A stretch of 64,000 nt of DNA from NCBI RefSeq assembly GCF_000006405.1, contig NW_003215582.1, forward strand, positions 62,001-126,000. Reading direction: 5' to 3'. Below are positions 20,002-31,734 of this stretch, in pieces (the stretch's first letter is position 1; every line of letters begins with the position of its first letter). A program made the position numbers and the translations under genes. The notes beneath the pieces are model-generated. The model worked only from the letters and a program-made list of their open reading frames with translations. It was not told where the DNA came from and did no database searches. The stretch is from Perkinsus marinus ATCC 50983 (taxonomy: Eukaryota; Perkinsozoa; Perkinsida; Perkinsidae).

Positions 20002-22994
20002 ATGACATACAATGGGAGGGCTAATGAAGCCTTGGAGCATGCGCTGAAGAAGGCTCATGAGAAGTGTGCTGGAAGTCTGGGGAGGTGAACATTGTGCTAC
20101 TTCGTCTTTTCGCGGGTGGAGGGAACGACTGCTTAGGTATATCTCGTTCGATATACAGAATTCAGGGATTCGCAAGGTTACGTTGGAGGAGCTCCTCGAG
20201 TACTGCAACAAGTGGTATGATAAGGAGATTGATAAATTTGAGGATGCCTGGAAGCCGGAGATAGGCCCCCACAAGGACAGTGGCGGTAGGAGGAGCAGTG
20301 TTGATGAAAATATGCACATGGTCAACTACACGTGTTGATGATAAATAGGGAATTTTCATAGTCTCAAGTCGTGTGTATATTCTAATAATGTAGTTAGACT
20401 CCTATGCTGAGGAAAAGAAACATATATTCTAACAGGGAGGGGATACTCTGAAGAGGAAGAAGTGTGGTATGTCTCAGGGCGTGGTTGGCAGCCAGATAGG
20501 TCGGGTATACAGCTGTTGAGTGGACACTACTGCGGGGTGTGGGGTGTCAAGGTCCATGGGCGCATGGAGAGCGTTCGGGCCATGGCCGTCATTGCTGCGG
20601 GCTTCTCCCTCAACATCCCGCCCGAGGCAGGCCCATGGGACTAACAAGCTCATCAGTTTGTTATTCAGATTGCTATGGTCTGCCCAGCAGCAGCGGAGTG
20701 GTGGGACTGGCTCGAGAAGCTGGGCTTGGTGGGCGGTGGATGGGCACCGGGGACTGCTCATGGGAGCTCAGGTCAGGGACCGACCACCGGCCACGCGCGT
20801 GGTCCAGGTAGTGGAGGAGAAAGGTGGCAGTATCAAGTGGGTTTATGGCGACGTGAGGTCTCACGTTGTGTCGCTGGCGGGGATCTCAGGTACAAGGCGA
20901 AGTACGATGACAAGGACGCTAAGACATCCCAAGCAGTGAAGAACTACATGGAGCCGATGCGCTCAGATAGGAATGCATCGGCGGTGAGTGCAGTGGCAAT
21001 TGCTGGGTTGTCGAACTTGGTAGTTGCCGCAGGTGGAGTTGGCCCGTCGCAACTTGGAGACATGCAGGCCTAATTGGGCCCATATGGAAGGGGAGGAGGC
21101 AATGGTCAGGTAGATAGTGGCCGGCTGAAGACTCAAGAGACACTCCGTTGTAGATATCGAGCTGCATATGGTAGAATAAGTGCATCGTATAGGGGTGAGT
21201 ACTACATTCGGGCTGAGCTGGACCATGGGCTGACTATCACTAATGGCAACGTCGTGTGGTAGTGCTCTTCGTGGAGTAGAGTGGCTAGCAGTGCACTGTG
21301 GGAGCAGGTACTGTATGCAGATATGGCCGGATGCTGTGATCGATAAGCTGGGGACGAGGTGGAGGCCTCGGTCTAATGCAGTGGCTCGCGGGAAAACCCA
21401 TGACCATAAGCCTCAAGGGGAGAAGGGAGGGGTCTATGTTGCTGACGAAGGCCACAATGCGGTGGCCTGTGGGACGGCGTATATCGTCTATGTGATGGGG
21501 TAAGGGGCTCTGGTAGGTATTGGATCACCGATGCTGTGCCGAGCTGTGATGCCCATATTGGCTGCGATGGCAGCCGGTATACCCGATGCCAAGATGGTAG
21601 CTAGCTGTGCTCCGGAGTTCGACATCTTTTGGGAGTATGTTGGCTGGAATAAGCATATGCCGCCACCGGAGGCCCCTCCAGGTTGTTTGCTATAGGGGTT
21701 GGGGCGGTCAGTGGTTGTCAGGCAAATCCGATGGCACTGGGAGATGGCGAAATTCGAGAGCGTATGATCAAGAGAACAACGAGGACGACACGTTCATGGC
21801 TACACTGTATACTCTGGCTATCTCCTGTGGCTCGAATATTGTGGCGCGTGACGCTATCAGGTTTATGCAGGAAAACGATGCCTTGCTAGAGCAGCTGTGG
21901 TGCAGTGTAGGAGAGTACAACCGTACCGCTGGGCATTGGACGGGTGGCAACTGCAACCCTGGGGTGTCTTGGAGTCGAGATGACTTCGTGGACCAGCTCA
22001 TGCTGTGGTGGCCCTTTGCCCTTATAGAGGAGGTGGGTTGTGGCATCCAGTGGCGTCGTATAATAGTGTTGGCCCACAGGTCGGAAGGTTCCGGTACCGT
22101 CCAGAGTTTATGGATAAGGGTGGAGTATACCTAGACTTGGGAGGTTACTATACCTGTGTGCAGACGAAGGAAGTCTGGGCTCAGGTGGGCTGACTGCCCT
22201 CTAGGGCAGGGGTCCTCCATAGCATGTTCGTTATCAGGCTATGATGTGTATGCTTAGTTCGATAATGTGTGGTATACCATCGGAAATAGCAGCTCTTCTA
22301 CCAGCTTGCGACCCCTTCTGGGACCTGGTCGTCGACATTAAGGGGCCAGAGGCTGTGAGAGCCCAGCGGGAGTAGGCCGGCCAGAGCTCCTCTGAAGTTG
22401 CTGCCAGTCTTCTTGTCCTCAGGGCAATCAGGGATGCCCGGGATAGGCGCTTCGGCGAGGCTTGGCAGAGACAGCGTTTCTTCAAGCTCTACGGCAGTAC
22501 GTCTGAATTCAGACCTTCTGTAGGTTACCTCATCGTACTTCTTCATCGGCTATGATGCAGCTCCCGAGATCTCGACAACTCGTTGGAACTCATGGGAGCC
22601 CTAGCAATGAGAGTAAACCAAAGAAGGCCGGCTTCGATAAGAGTATGAGCGACCCCACGGCGGCTCTTGCACATGACTTTGTAGAGGCACCGGCCTCAGC
22701 GAGGAGCTCATCTCCAACGACTACGTCCGAACATGGGGACATCCGCCCCTGCAAGGAGGTTGTGTTTGCGGCTATTGACTACTTCCATGACCAGCGAGAT
22801 GTGGCCCGCATGAAACGGGGGGAAAAGTTCTATTGCCAGTAGGACTGTATCTCGTGCCTTCACTGAGGGTCTTTTCTACGACTAGATATGAGACACCAGA
22901 TCTGTACCTTGGGTCGAAGCCTGGTGATGGTCGGCAGGTGTGGCTACCCAAGTTTGTGGTGACAGGCAACCTGTGTGGCGTGCGCGGCGGTTAG
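20002..22994 (+). CDS. Tandem unknown family, copy 2
   Basis: Starts MTYNGRANEALEHALKKAHE at 20002, 212 nt after copy 1 ends. It has the same exon order and phases: YISFDIQNSG, then WQPDRSGIQLLSG, RMESVRAMAVIAAGFSL, MVCPAAAEWWDWLEKLGLV, VRDRPPATRVVQ, WPDAVIDKLGTRWRPRSNAV, IGSPMLCRAVMPILAAMAAG, GVSWSRDDFVDQLMLWW, FRYRPEFMDKGGVYLDLGG, ACDPFWDLVVDIKGPEAV, KRGEKFYCQ, VWLPKFVVTGNL, stop 22992-22994. The intron after LNIPPE (20627-20668) needs a GC donor to keep frame. The third intron (about 20294-20479) is long for this window. This copy is the most diverged of the three across shared exons. All exons needed for a full product are present. Confidence 0.75.
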
Positions 22995-23237
22995 GGTTGG
23001 TCGGCGTTGTGTACGTGGCATGCCGACTGTGGTGTGTTTCTCCGTATTTCCAGTACAGTGAGGGTTCTGTTCGGGGGTCTATTGGATAGGGCTTGCCAGG
23101 TTCCGTTCATCGAAGTATTGCAGCACTCGTGGAGCACACAATGTTGGCCATAACTACCGCGCGCCACGAAATTACTATCTTACACTGTGTGTGTTGATGA
23201 ACGCGATGCAGTTTTCGGTGTTGTTTTGGCGGTGTCG

Positions 23238-26200
23238 ATGTCCTACAGCGAGAAGGCGAATACTGCCCTTATCGACGTGATTGAGAAGGCTAGGAGGGAT
23301 GCCGAGAATAGTCAGGGGAAGTAAGGCCTCTATCACAACTCCATCATCCGTGTTGAAGACCTGGGCTAGTCGTTCCTTCGGTACCCACCCGACCGTTCTT
23401 TTGGGTCTTGTTGGTTGTTGTCCTTGACGGCATGCTTAGGTACATGGCGTTTGAAATACAAGGCGCTGCTAGGCGTAAAGTTGATGAGGACGATCTGGTC
23501 GCCTACTGCAACGTGTGGTACAAGATTGAGAGGGACAAATTCGAGGAGGGCTGGCGTCCGGAAATTGGGAGGAAGACCGAATCGGGTATGTGTTGGGAAT
23601 CTCCTTCATGGTGTTAGCTTCATCAGGTCGTGGGTGGTTGCCTGACAGGACGGGTATATTCCTGTTGAGTAGTCACAACACCGGTCCATGGGGTGTAAAG
23701 GTTCAAGGACGTGTTGACAGTGTGAGGGCGATGGCTGTGTTAGGGGCAGGCTATGCTCTGGGTATATCACCCAATGTGAGGGGAAGATACGAAAGGAGAA
23801 GTCCACTCGGACACTATTCATTCTCAGGCGGCTATGGTGTGTCCGGTCGCCAGCGACTGGTGGGATTGGCTAGAAGATCTCAACTTGGTACGGTGATGGG
23901 CTCTCGTGATTCCCATTATCCTGGATGTAGGTCCGGGAGCGTCCACCGGCTACTTGTGTGAAGAGGCAGCCCGAGGAGAAGGGGAAAAAGGCTAAGTCTG
24001 ACAGTGTGGAGTCCTAATGCTACTGTACTATTCAAGATACCGATCGTATACCCAGGACTCCACAGCCAAGACTTCGGTGGCTGTGAGGCAGTATAAGCAG
24101 GTTATGTGGACCGACAGATGCCGTCAGCATGTGAGCTCTGCATGGGTGTTGTGTGTGTCAAGTGCTCGTCGTCCAGGTGGAGGCAGCTAGGAAGGACATT
24201 GAGACGTGCCCTCCACCATGGAAGAGGCTAGAGGGCTCTGCTGCCCAACAGAAGTACTCTAGGTCTTACCCTTGTATAGCCCTCATTGGCTGGTCAGATA
24301 TGAGAAGGTTTTTGAGCAAGTACAGCGGGCATATCAAGGAGGAGACTATATACGGGCTGAGTTGGATTATGGGCTCACTATCACCACTGGCAACCTAATA
24401 TGGTAGTAGCATCACATCGGCACCAGCGGCAGGGGAAGGTGTATGTATTGCCTTTCAGGTACTGTCAGCAGATCTGGCCGGACTGTGTGTTGGACAAGTT
24501 GGGAACACGTTGGAGGCCACGGAGCAGTACAGTTGGGTGGAAGAGCAAACAGAAGGATTCTCGTTCCTATCCTGGGGACAAGGGAGGGGTCTATCTACCT
24601 GATGATACTCATAAGGCGGTGGCTTGTAAGGACATCAGCTGCAATTGGCAGCATCGTTTTCATGCAGGCATCGGAACTCCTGCTATGTGCCGAGCAGTGA
24701 TGCCCATCCTGGCTGCCATTGCGGCTGGTATACCCGACGCTCGTATGGTGGCTCAGAACGCTCCTCAGTTTGAGATTTTCTGGGAGTATGTTGGGTGGAA
24801 TAAAAATATGCCGCCACCAGAGGCACCCAATGGTGATGTTGGTCGGTGCGGAGGGAAGAAGACTCATGTGGATTTTCAGAGAAGCCGAGTGGCTGCGGGG
24901 CGTGGAGGCATAGTAGAGCCTACGATGAGGAGAACGTAGATGATGACGACTTCATGGCTCGTCTGTAGAACCTGTACTGCGATCAGGCGTGTGTTCATCT
25001 TCCAGTGGTAGGTTCAAGCGGGAGAACGACGCCATGTTGGAACTGCAGTGGTATAATGTGGGAGAGTATAACAGGACCAACGGCCAGTGGTGTGGGGGGG
25101 AGTGCATCCCGGGGGTATCGTGGAGTCGGGATGACTTTGTCGATAACCTCATGTTGTGGTGGGGGGATGCTGTCGTTGAGGAGGTGGGGGTCGGTCGTCA
25201 GCAGTTATTACACTGTGGCTGTTGTTTTCAGGTGGGAAGGTTCCGCTACCGAGCTAGTTTCATGGATAAGGGGGGCCTAGTGCTGGATATAGGCGGTGCA
25301 TATACTTCTCTGCAGAGCAAGGAGGCATGGGCACAGGTACTTGTGATCATTCATCGTTATATTATTCAATCGCATTCTCTCAGGCTATGATGTGTATGCT
25401 TGGTTCGATAATGGCCGGCATCCCCGCTGAGATAGCCGCCTTAATCCCGGCCAGCGACCCTTTCTGGGACTTCATCTGTGAAAAGGAAGGCCCTGAGGTT
25501 GTCAGGATACAGAGATCGTAAGTGGAGATGATGGACTGTTATGTCTTCATCTGAGTCTTAGGAAAATTCGCTCGGCGAGGGACGCTCGTTTTGGGCCGGA
25601 CTGGCAAACTGAAAGGCATAAGAGAGAGAGCAAGGGGAAGCCTGAGGGGAAGTTCCAACCTAGGGTACCTTTTGAAGAATGTGTGGCGTGATATAGTATC
25701 TGCTATAGGTCCCTAGTGGGGCCTCATCGAGCCATCAAAGGGATGATACCCCGGCTTATGTGGAGCACAAGAAGCACGTGAGCAAGCAGTACAGCTCTGC
25801 GGATGCTGGTGGTGGGAAGTCTCCTGAGAAGAGTAGGGAGGGTGTTCTTGGTCAGCTGCCTTATTCGTCTCGTTATTGGTCATCTCGAGACTCGAGGGCT
25901 TCGATTGTTCTCTTGATGAGGATTCCTAAACTTGTTGTCAGAGCCTGTTAAACAGCCAGTGCTGCCTTCGAGTACGGCGCCAGTCGTGGGTGACCCGAAT
26001 GAGATGTGGGAGACGAGTGGTACTGTCACTGCTGCCCTGAAGTACATCCACGACAATCCGGAGTACGCCAGTATGAAACGTGGAGAAAAGTTTCATTGCA
26101 AGTGAGTTGATGAGAGGATCGCGAGTGGATGGGACTAAAGTAAAGCTTATTAGGTATGAGACTGCTATGATGTACTACGGAACGAAGGAGGACGATGGAG

Positions 26201-26265
26201 AGGGGAAATGGCTGCCGAAATATGTGGTTGCTTGGTCTCAGAACAACCGCAGTAGAGGAGCTTAG
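23238..26265 (+). CDS. Tandem unknown family, copy 3
   Basis: Starts MSYSEKANTALIDVIEKARR at 23238, 243 nt after copy 2. Shared blocks in order: YMAFEIQGAARRK, WLPDRTGIFLLSS, RVDSVRAMAVLGAGYAL, MVCPVASDWWDWLEDLNLV, VRERPPATCVKRQ, YIRAELDYGLTITTGNLIW, WPDCVLDKLGTRWRPR, FWEYVGWNKNMPPPEAP, CIPGVSWSRDDFVDNLMLWW, FRYRASFMDKGGLVLDIGG, ASDPFWDFICEKEGPEVV, MKRGEKFHCK and GKWLPKYVVAWSQN, stop 26263-26265. Two exons are almost identical in DNA to copy 1 although their introns are not. As in copy 1, Trp and Pro spacing is kept. Function is not known. The short intergenic gaps suggest that the copies arose by unequal crossing-over. Confidence 0.75.
24781..24842 (+). repeat. Partner of the 62-nt identical tract at 18254-18315
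   Basis: See the partner tract. The preceding ~75 nt are also very close to copy 1 (about six differences), whereas the intron after GATGTTGG is unrelated. Confidence 0.8.
25088..25188 (+). repeat. Partner of the 101-nt identical tract at 18561-18661
   Basis: Same sequence as the copy 1 tract; it ends at the exon border, beyond which the introns differ. Confidence 0.85.
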
Positions 26266-26372
26266 AGGCTTGAAGGTTGAACGAGGGATGAGTGCTCTTA
26301 TCATGAATATGTTTTACGAATGTTTGTGACTCGTGGTTTCTATACCACCGAACTGTTTTGTTTTAATGACAG

Positions 26373-28072
26373 AGGGACCCTGCAGTGTCAGTAGCTACCA
26401 ACAGGTATTTGCAAATGTTCGGTCAGCAAGGTGCTATGCCGCAGTTCCCCCGCATGTTTGGGGGCGACGACCTAAGACAGCCAGGCCAGTTCACGGTGAC
26501 CCGCCAGTAGTGAGGTCCGGTCTCCCGACTCCCGCTCAATAGGCCTCCTCTTCCAATGTTGCTTCCATACTCCTTCCACAACAAGGAAATGTAGCCGACC
26601 GTTATCCCCACCCACCACAGCCTGCTCAGGCTGCAACCTCAGGACAAGGCCTTGGTCCGATGGGGCCCACAGGCTACTCAATGCTGTATGGTCAAGGGCC
26701 AGCTCAAGTCGTAGGGAATCCTAGCACCAGAGCGAGTACCTAACTTCCTTCTCAAAATATCGGTATTTCAATTTTTCGCAGGCTTAGTCAGCCGTCCAGG
26801 ATGGGGCAATCCACCCCAAGGGGCACCTAGTGGCCAACTTGGCCCGCCTCAGGATATGCCTAAGGCTAATCGACCTGAGGTGATATGGATCGGCTCTGCT
26901 ACGGCGTGGTGATGGAACATTCGTCTCAGATGCAGAGACCTGGTACCACGGTTCCACCCATGGCAGATTCCAAGGTAACCTCTACTGTTGGAATGTGGTA
27001 GAGATAGTTGGTGTCTTCAGAACTCCCTTTCCAAAGTCGACGACGCGTCCGCACGCACAGTGAGAACATCGATATGGTTGGAGTTGCATTATTCATGTTT
27101 ATGAGGCAGATAGCTGATTTGAAGGCTTCCCTAAACTCAAAGACCAAGTACATAGCACAGCTCGAGCAGGAGCTGGAGGCTAGGAATAATAAGGTCCCCA
27201 GTGGACCTATGGGGGAGGTGACTAGAGTGGCTAAGATCAAGGCGGTGTTCGTTTGGTCAAGAGTCCCCACGGCGAGTCGATCAAAAGGCTGAAGGCCCAG
27301 CTGGTTACCAAGGATGCCCTCATAGATGATCTTCGAGACGAAATACGTCGGCTCAAGGCATTCATGGTTAGCGCGACATCGTATCCTTGGCGAGGCAGGA
27401 GGGGCTCGTGTGTAGGGTGCATCGATATCTCGGCCGTTGAGTAGGGCGAGCCCTAGAGACGGCAGAGGGACCCCAAGCCCTAGGTGGATGCACGCTTGAG
27501 GCTACTAACAATCTGCTGATGATATCAGAAAGTCTCCGAGTGGCTTGGGCTCCTCGGGTAAGTTACAAGTACACCCGCTGTTGACAGGAGGGCCAGCTTT
27601 CCCCTATCACAGCATGAATCGAGATGACCCTATAGATATAAGGTGATGGGGATGTGAAGGAGGTCATAGCCTGTTTACTGTGGTGTCTCAGAGTTGAGGA
27701 ATTCTATAACAGCACCTCTTCTGCTGTACCCATCAGAAGGATCAACCGTAAATGTTATGCCTTTGGATGCACCCAGGTAGAGATCAACATAGTTAACGGC
27801 AAGCTACTAGTCCGTACAGAGGTAAGCAATGACAGTCTCCAGCACGGAGCGGCCTAATCGGTTATCTTATCCCCGGTTTCCAGTGTACAGTAGACGCATC
27901 GGTTGAAAATTCCATTGTGTGTTTTTGCAGTGCAATTCGCCCATTTGATAGGGTCTTAGCGATGTTGTGGTGTATGTGTCAGGATGGATGGAATAACGGT
28001 AAGTACGGTGCTATTGAGAAGTTCCTCGTCCACTACGAGCCCATAGAGCGTGGCAGAGCCTCCTCTCATTAA
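26373..28072 (+). CDS. Gln/Pro-rich coiled-coil protein with C-terminal GAR (GAS2-related)-like domain
   Basis: Exons join through: a Gln/Pro/Gly-rich part (MFGQQGAMPQFPRMFGG, then QGLGPMGPTGYSMLYGQGPA, GNPPQGAPSGQLGPPQ); a coiled coil (IADLKASLNSKTKYIAQLEQ and SIKRLKAQLVTKDALIDD); a Ser/Pro stretch with CDK-type sites (GTPSPRKSPSG); and a C-terminal module. That module reads VPIRRINRKCYAFG, QVEINIVNGKLLVRTE, then across an intron (27831-27982) GWNNGKYGAIEKFLVHYEP and a stop at 28070-28072. This order matches the GAR domain of GAS2/spectraplakin proteins (VPIKKLN-type start, VRV-GGGW core, hDPCR-like end), which binds microtubules. Microtubule association is therefore inferred. The ATG at 26373 is a guess; the first exon may lie upstream. 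Confidence 0.55.
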
Positions 28073-28262
28073 TTAGACCATGGGCTTTGCTACGTCATAC
28101 CATCATTCGAACTAGATGGTCGATTCATCGAGCCCCTAGTAGGTTGCGTTACAGCGGCGAGGAATGTGTCATGCAACGAGAGCACTCCGCTCTTCCATAG
28201 AAATTGCTACGGAGGGTCTAGTTTTCTTGCCGTTAGCTTGTTGCAGTCTCAAGTGCTACCAC

Positions 28263-30593
28263 ATGTCCAAGCCCCGTCGCACCGTGGGCTCATGGAGGTA
28301 GGCTGTTATCACATTGTTTGGAGTCGTCGACTCAACACGCAGGTCCAACTCGATACAGGAATGCCTCGATGCCGTAGCTTCGAAGATGGGCACTGCTGGG
28401 AGCTCCTCGGGGACTCGCGATGGTGGCACTTACCCACGAGAGGTGGTCAGAGGACCGTCCAAGTTGATAGTATCTACAGCAACTGATTCGGTGCTGAAGG
28501 TGACGCCTATGTTGGCCCTTGGGGATGACGTGGGTTCGTCAACTGGAGGGACAGTTCGTACAGGTAAATTCAGTTTGACGACGTTATGCAAAGGGTCAGA
28601 CTCAGGGCGAGAAAACCACAGAACTATAGGCAATCACTCGAGGGCTGAAGTCAGCAGGGAAGGCGCGCCAAGTGTTCACCAGAGCGCTGACCTCTGGGCG
28701 AACATCTTGTCCGGGGTTAAATACCTCGGGGATTCGGCTCCTACGAGGAACATAGCCGACAGTGAGGATGATGGGGATAACTCGTCTCAATGGAGTGCTC
28801 TACAAGAGGCTCCCTGCGGGGTATCATCGGATGGATCCTCATCGTGGAACCCTGCTGAGAATGAACTCGGGATTCCCCTTGAATTCGGCAATCAACGACC
28901 GACAGTCTGGAGCGACATGAACTGTCTTGATGACGATGGACTCAGCTCGTCGTTTCCTAGGTGTGACGTCTCTCTGACTGGCGATAGCGGTGAGTAAGTG
29001 GCTCATCCTGGGCCCTACGTGGGATAGTATAACAGTTGCTAACTTGGTAGGCAGGTACTGACAGCTTCCATATATCCTATGATGATGGTTTGGACCCCAT
29101 CGAGGAGCCCTGCGTAGCTGGTCTGGTCGATGAGCTGGATTCACCAACATTTGGTGTTCGGGGTGATCCATGTAAGGTTCCTACATAGCCACCTAGAGCA
29201 CAGCAGCTCATAGGGAGTGTCATGCTTGGCCACTTTGATCGACCTTTAGGTAACTCGCAGTGTATAGATGGAGAAGTTTTGAAGGGTGATTCAGTCCAAA
29301 GCGAGGCTCCCGACTCGTTCGATGACCTCACAATCGAGGATATTGACGCGTTGTTAGCAGCGGATGAAAACCTCTTGTCTCGAGTGACTCCGTTCGCAGC
29401 CAAAGCATCCTGCTCCGGGAATACAGAACATGGCAGCAGTCCAGTGAAAGTTTCTCTTCCCCACATATCGCGCAACGAGAAGAGAAAACGGTCTGATGGT
29501 GACACGTGTGATGCCACTGTCCGAGGCTCTCAGCACGATAATGGCTCACAGAGAATTCAGCGTACCACCGATAGACGGGCACAAGTCCAGAGTTTGAGTC
29601 CTGTCGCGAAGACAGGTATACCAGATTTCATCCACAGACCAGTGAAGGAAAGCAACAAACTCCCAACACGAGTCCGGTCTCGCGGTTCCTTTGAAAGGGA
29701 GCATCTGTCGAGCATCTCCCAAAAGGTTGTAGATGCTGGAATAGGCTCAGATAGAGTTAGCTCGACTACGGATGTTGGTGGTCGGGTACCAGTCTCAACG
29801 CTGCGGAGTCAGCCGACACCACAGAGGAGTGTAACAAAAATCACGACAGCGGCGAAAGCCCACCAACCGTCCCGAGGCGCCGGCCCACACAGAGCTAGAG
29901 TACCGGCTTCATCTTTGAAAGCAATACTGCCAACGCAACCGATGGAGGAGGATTCCACTCACTGGGCAGGATTAATCTCACAAGGCAGGCCGAGAAGGAG
30001 CACGGGTTCTACCGAAAGCACGGACGAGCCATCACACTGTTCGGCGGCACGTCGTCGCAGGAGAGGAAGTACGGTTCAAGCGACGCCGGCTGAAGCAAGC
30101 TCTTCCCAGTGGCGACCTATAGGGCCTACCCAACCCATGGATAACACCGTTGCTTCTGTGGTCCTCGAAGCTACACAGAGTATGGACGAGTTCGTTGACC
30201 TGGAGGTCGACACAGTCGATGCGGCAGAGGCTAATGGCCGTATCGATAGGTTGTGCATCAGTAAGGACGTTGACTCTCGTTCTTCGAATGGTAACGTACT
30301 CTCAAGCTAAGCGTCTTCCAGGTAGAACCCGCCCCTTAGAGACCTCTCCTGAACGTCCCGGGTCAAAAAAGCGGAAGACACCGAGTAGCAGTACGAGATC
30401 GAGCACGGCCTCGCAAGGATTGTCCCCGACGCAACCGATGAAGTATCGTGCGAAATCTTCCTTTTCAATTCCCCCAACGCAGCCTATGGCTGTCCGGCCT
30501 CACCGAGATCAGCCTACTCTTGACCAGCAGCGGATATGTCTCAATGCTGTTGGTGCCTCCAAACGGAATTCAAGTCATGCTCAGTCTTCATGA
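28263..30593 (+). CDS. Disordered, probably nuclear protein with repeated PTQPM motifs
   Basis: Exons: 28263-28297 (MSKPRRTVGSW), about 28343-28991, about 29055-29171 and 29214-30290. The last starts near 30322 after a 31-nt intron and stops at 30591-30593. The protein is Ser/Thr/Asp-rich and mostly disordered, with one short acidic helical stretch (DDLTIEDIDALLAADENLLS). Five related short motifs occur in the C-terminal third: PTQPMEED (29930), PTQPMDN (30126), ATQSMDE (about 30171), PTQPMKY (30426) and PTQPMAV (about 30474). A basic nuclear-localisation-type stretch GSKKRKTP lies between. Repeated phospho-TQ or docking motifs suggest multivalent binding to a partner such as an FHA, BRCT or MCM/PCNA-type surface, but no partner can be named. 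Confidence 0.65.
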
Positions 30594-31734
30594 TGAAACA
30601 TATAATCATTCCAAGGATGTCTAATCCCATTTCGTAGCCTCATAAGTTGAGCGAACAACTCAGTGGAGCGAGGACCCATGATCGTGCGCCACGCAAAGCT
30701 CAGTATCAAAAATGAGGAAAAATTTTGCATTGCGCCCGCGTTTCGTCACCCCAGTATTAAGTGTTGAATTCTCTGTTCTCTTTTTTGCGTGACCAAAACA
30801 GTGCTCTGGAAGGGACACACCACCGCCTGGTGTTGATATCGGAAAATTTGGTGATATCCGAAATTAGAGGACCACGAGTGTATTATCTGATAAGAGAGTC
30901 TTTTCCTTCTCAAGGTAAACGAGGTGGATCGAACAAAGGCCGCGAGCAAGTCCCGCACTATCTCATAGTTAGAGAATTCGCCACAGTGAAGACAGGGGCC
31001 GATGAACTCAATGAAATATGATAGCTTGAAGTGTCCTCACAAAGATTCACATGCAATTAATCGGTCAGTCAAGCCACTCGGAATTTGCCTAGATAGGTGG
31101 TATGCTTTTTATTGTGGTGGCTCATAGATGAACAGCCCTCCTGTGACGAATATCACGACTGATGGTTGGTAAGACAACCTAGTCAAGGCAGTTGACTTTC
31201 TTCTCCAATCTGACTTCCCACTAAGGCGCAGATGAATGAATCCGTCCTTGTCGAGCTGGTCAAGATAACGGAGTACTCCGCTCACGAGCAACGAGTTGCT
31301 ATTATGGGTTCGTATCACAAGAAAGCTCAACATGGTGAGACTCCTCAATGCGCCATCGCAAAATCATTTGCAGTTTTGATGGTATCGAGAGACTCGAGAC
31401 CAGCATTATTGGGCACCTCTGGGCTATTCCCAAGTTCAGTTCGATCAACTCTCCTCGAATTAACGACACAACGAAAGGAATCAACGGATTGCTAAGTAAA
31501 AAATAGGTCAAATTGATCGATATCCATCCTCGGTCAAATATGCAAATCGCATTGGATACCATCCAGCGGATAGTATGATGGTAGTAAATAATAATGAGTC
31601 GACATCTCCAATTATCCTAGCACAACTTCAGAGGACAGTCAGGAGAGAACGGGAAAATGAGATAATGTCGATAAGCAGGCCATTGGTATCATCAGCCATT
31701 CCAAGTGAGATGTCAGGGACGACAATCTAGCCGT
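30594..31734. other. Convergent interval without a supported gene
   Basis: It separates the plus block ending at 30593 from the minus block ending at 31735. Open frames of 60-90 codons exist on both strands (plus 30761-31021 and 31232-31495; minus 31302-31562), but none has splice logic, repeats or family resemblance. Confidence 0.4.

Noticed and set aside
31232-31562. Overlapping 87- and 86-codon ORFs on opposite strands
   Set aside because: Neither has splice sites, repeats or a domain; both lie in the convergent intergenic interval.
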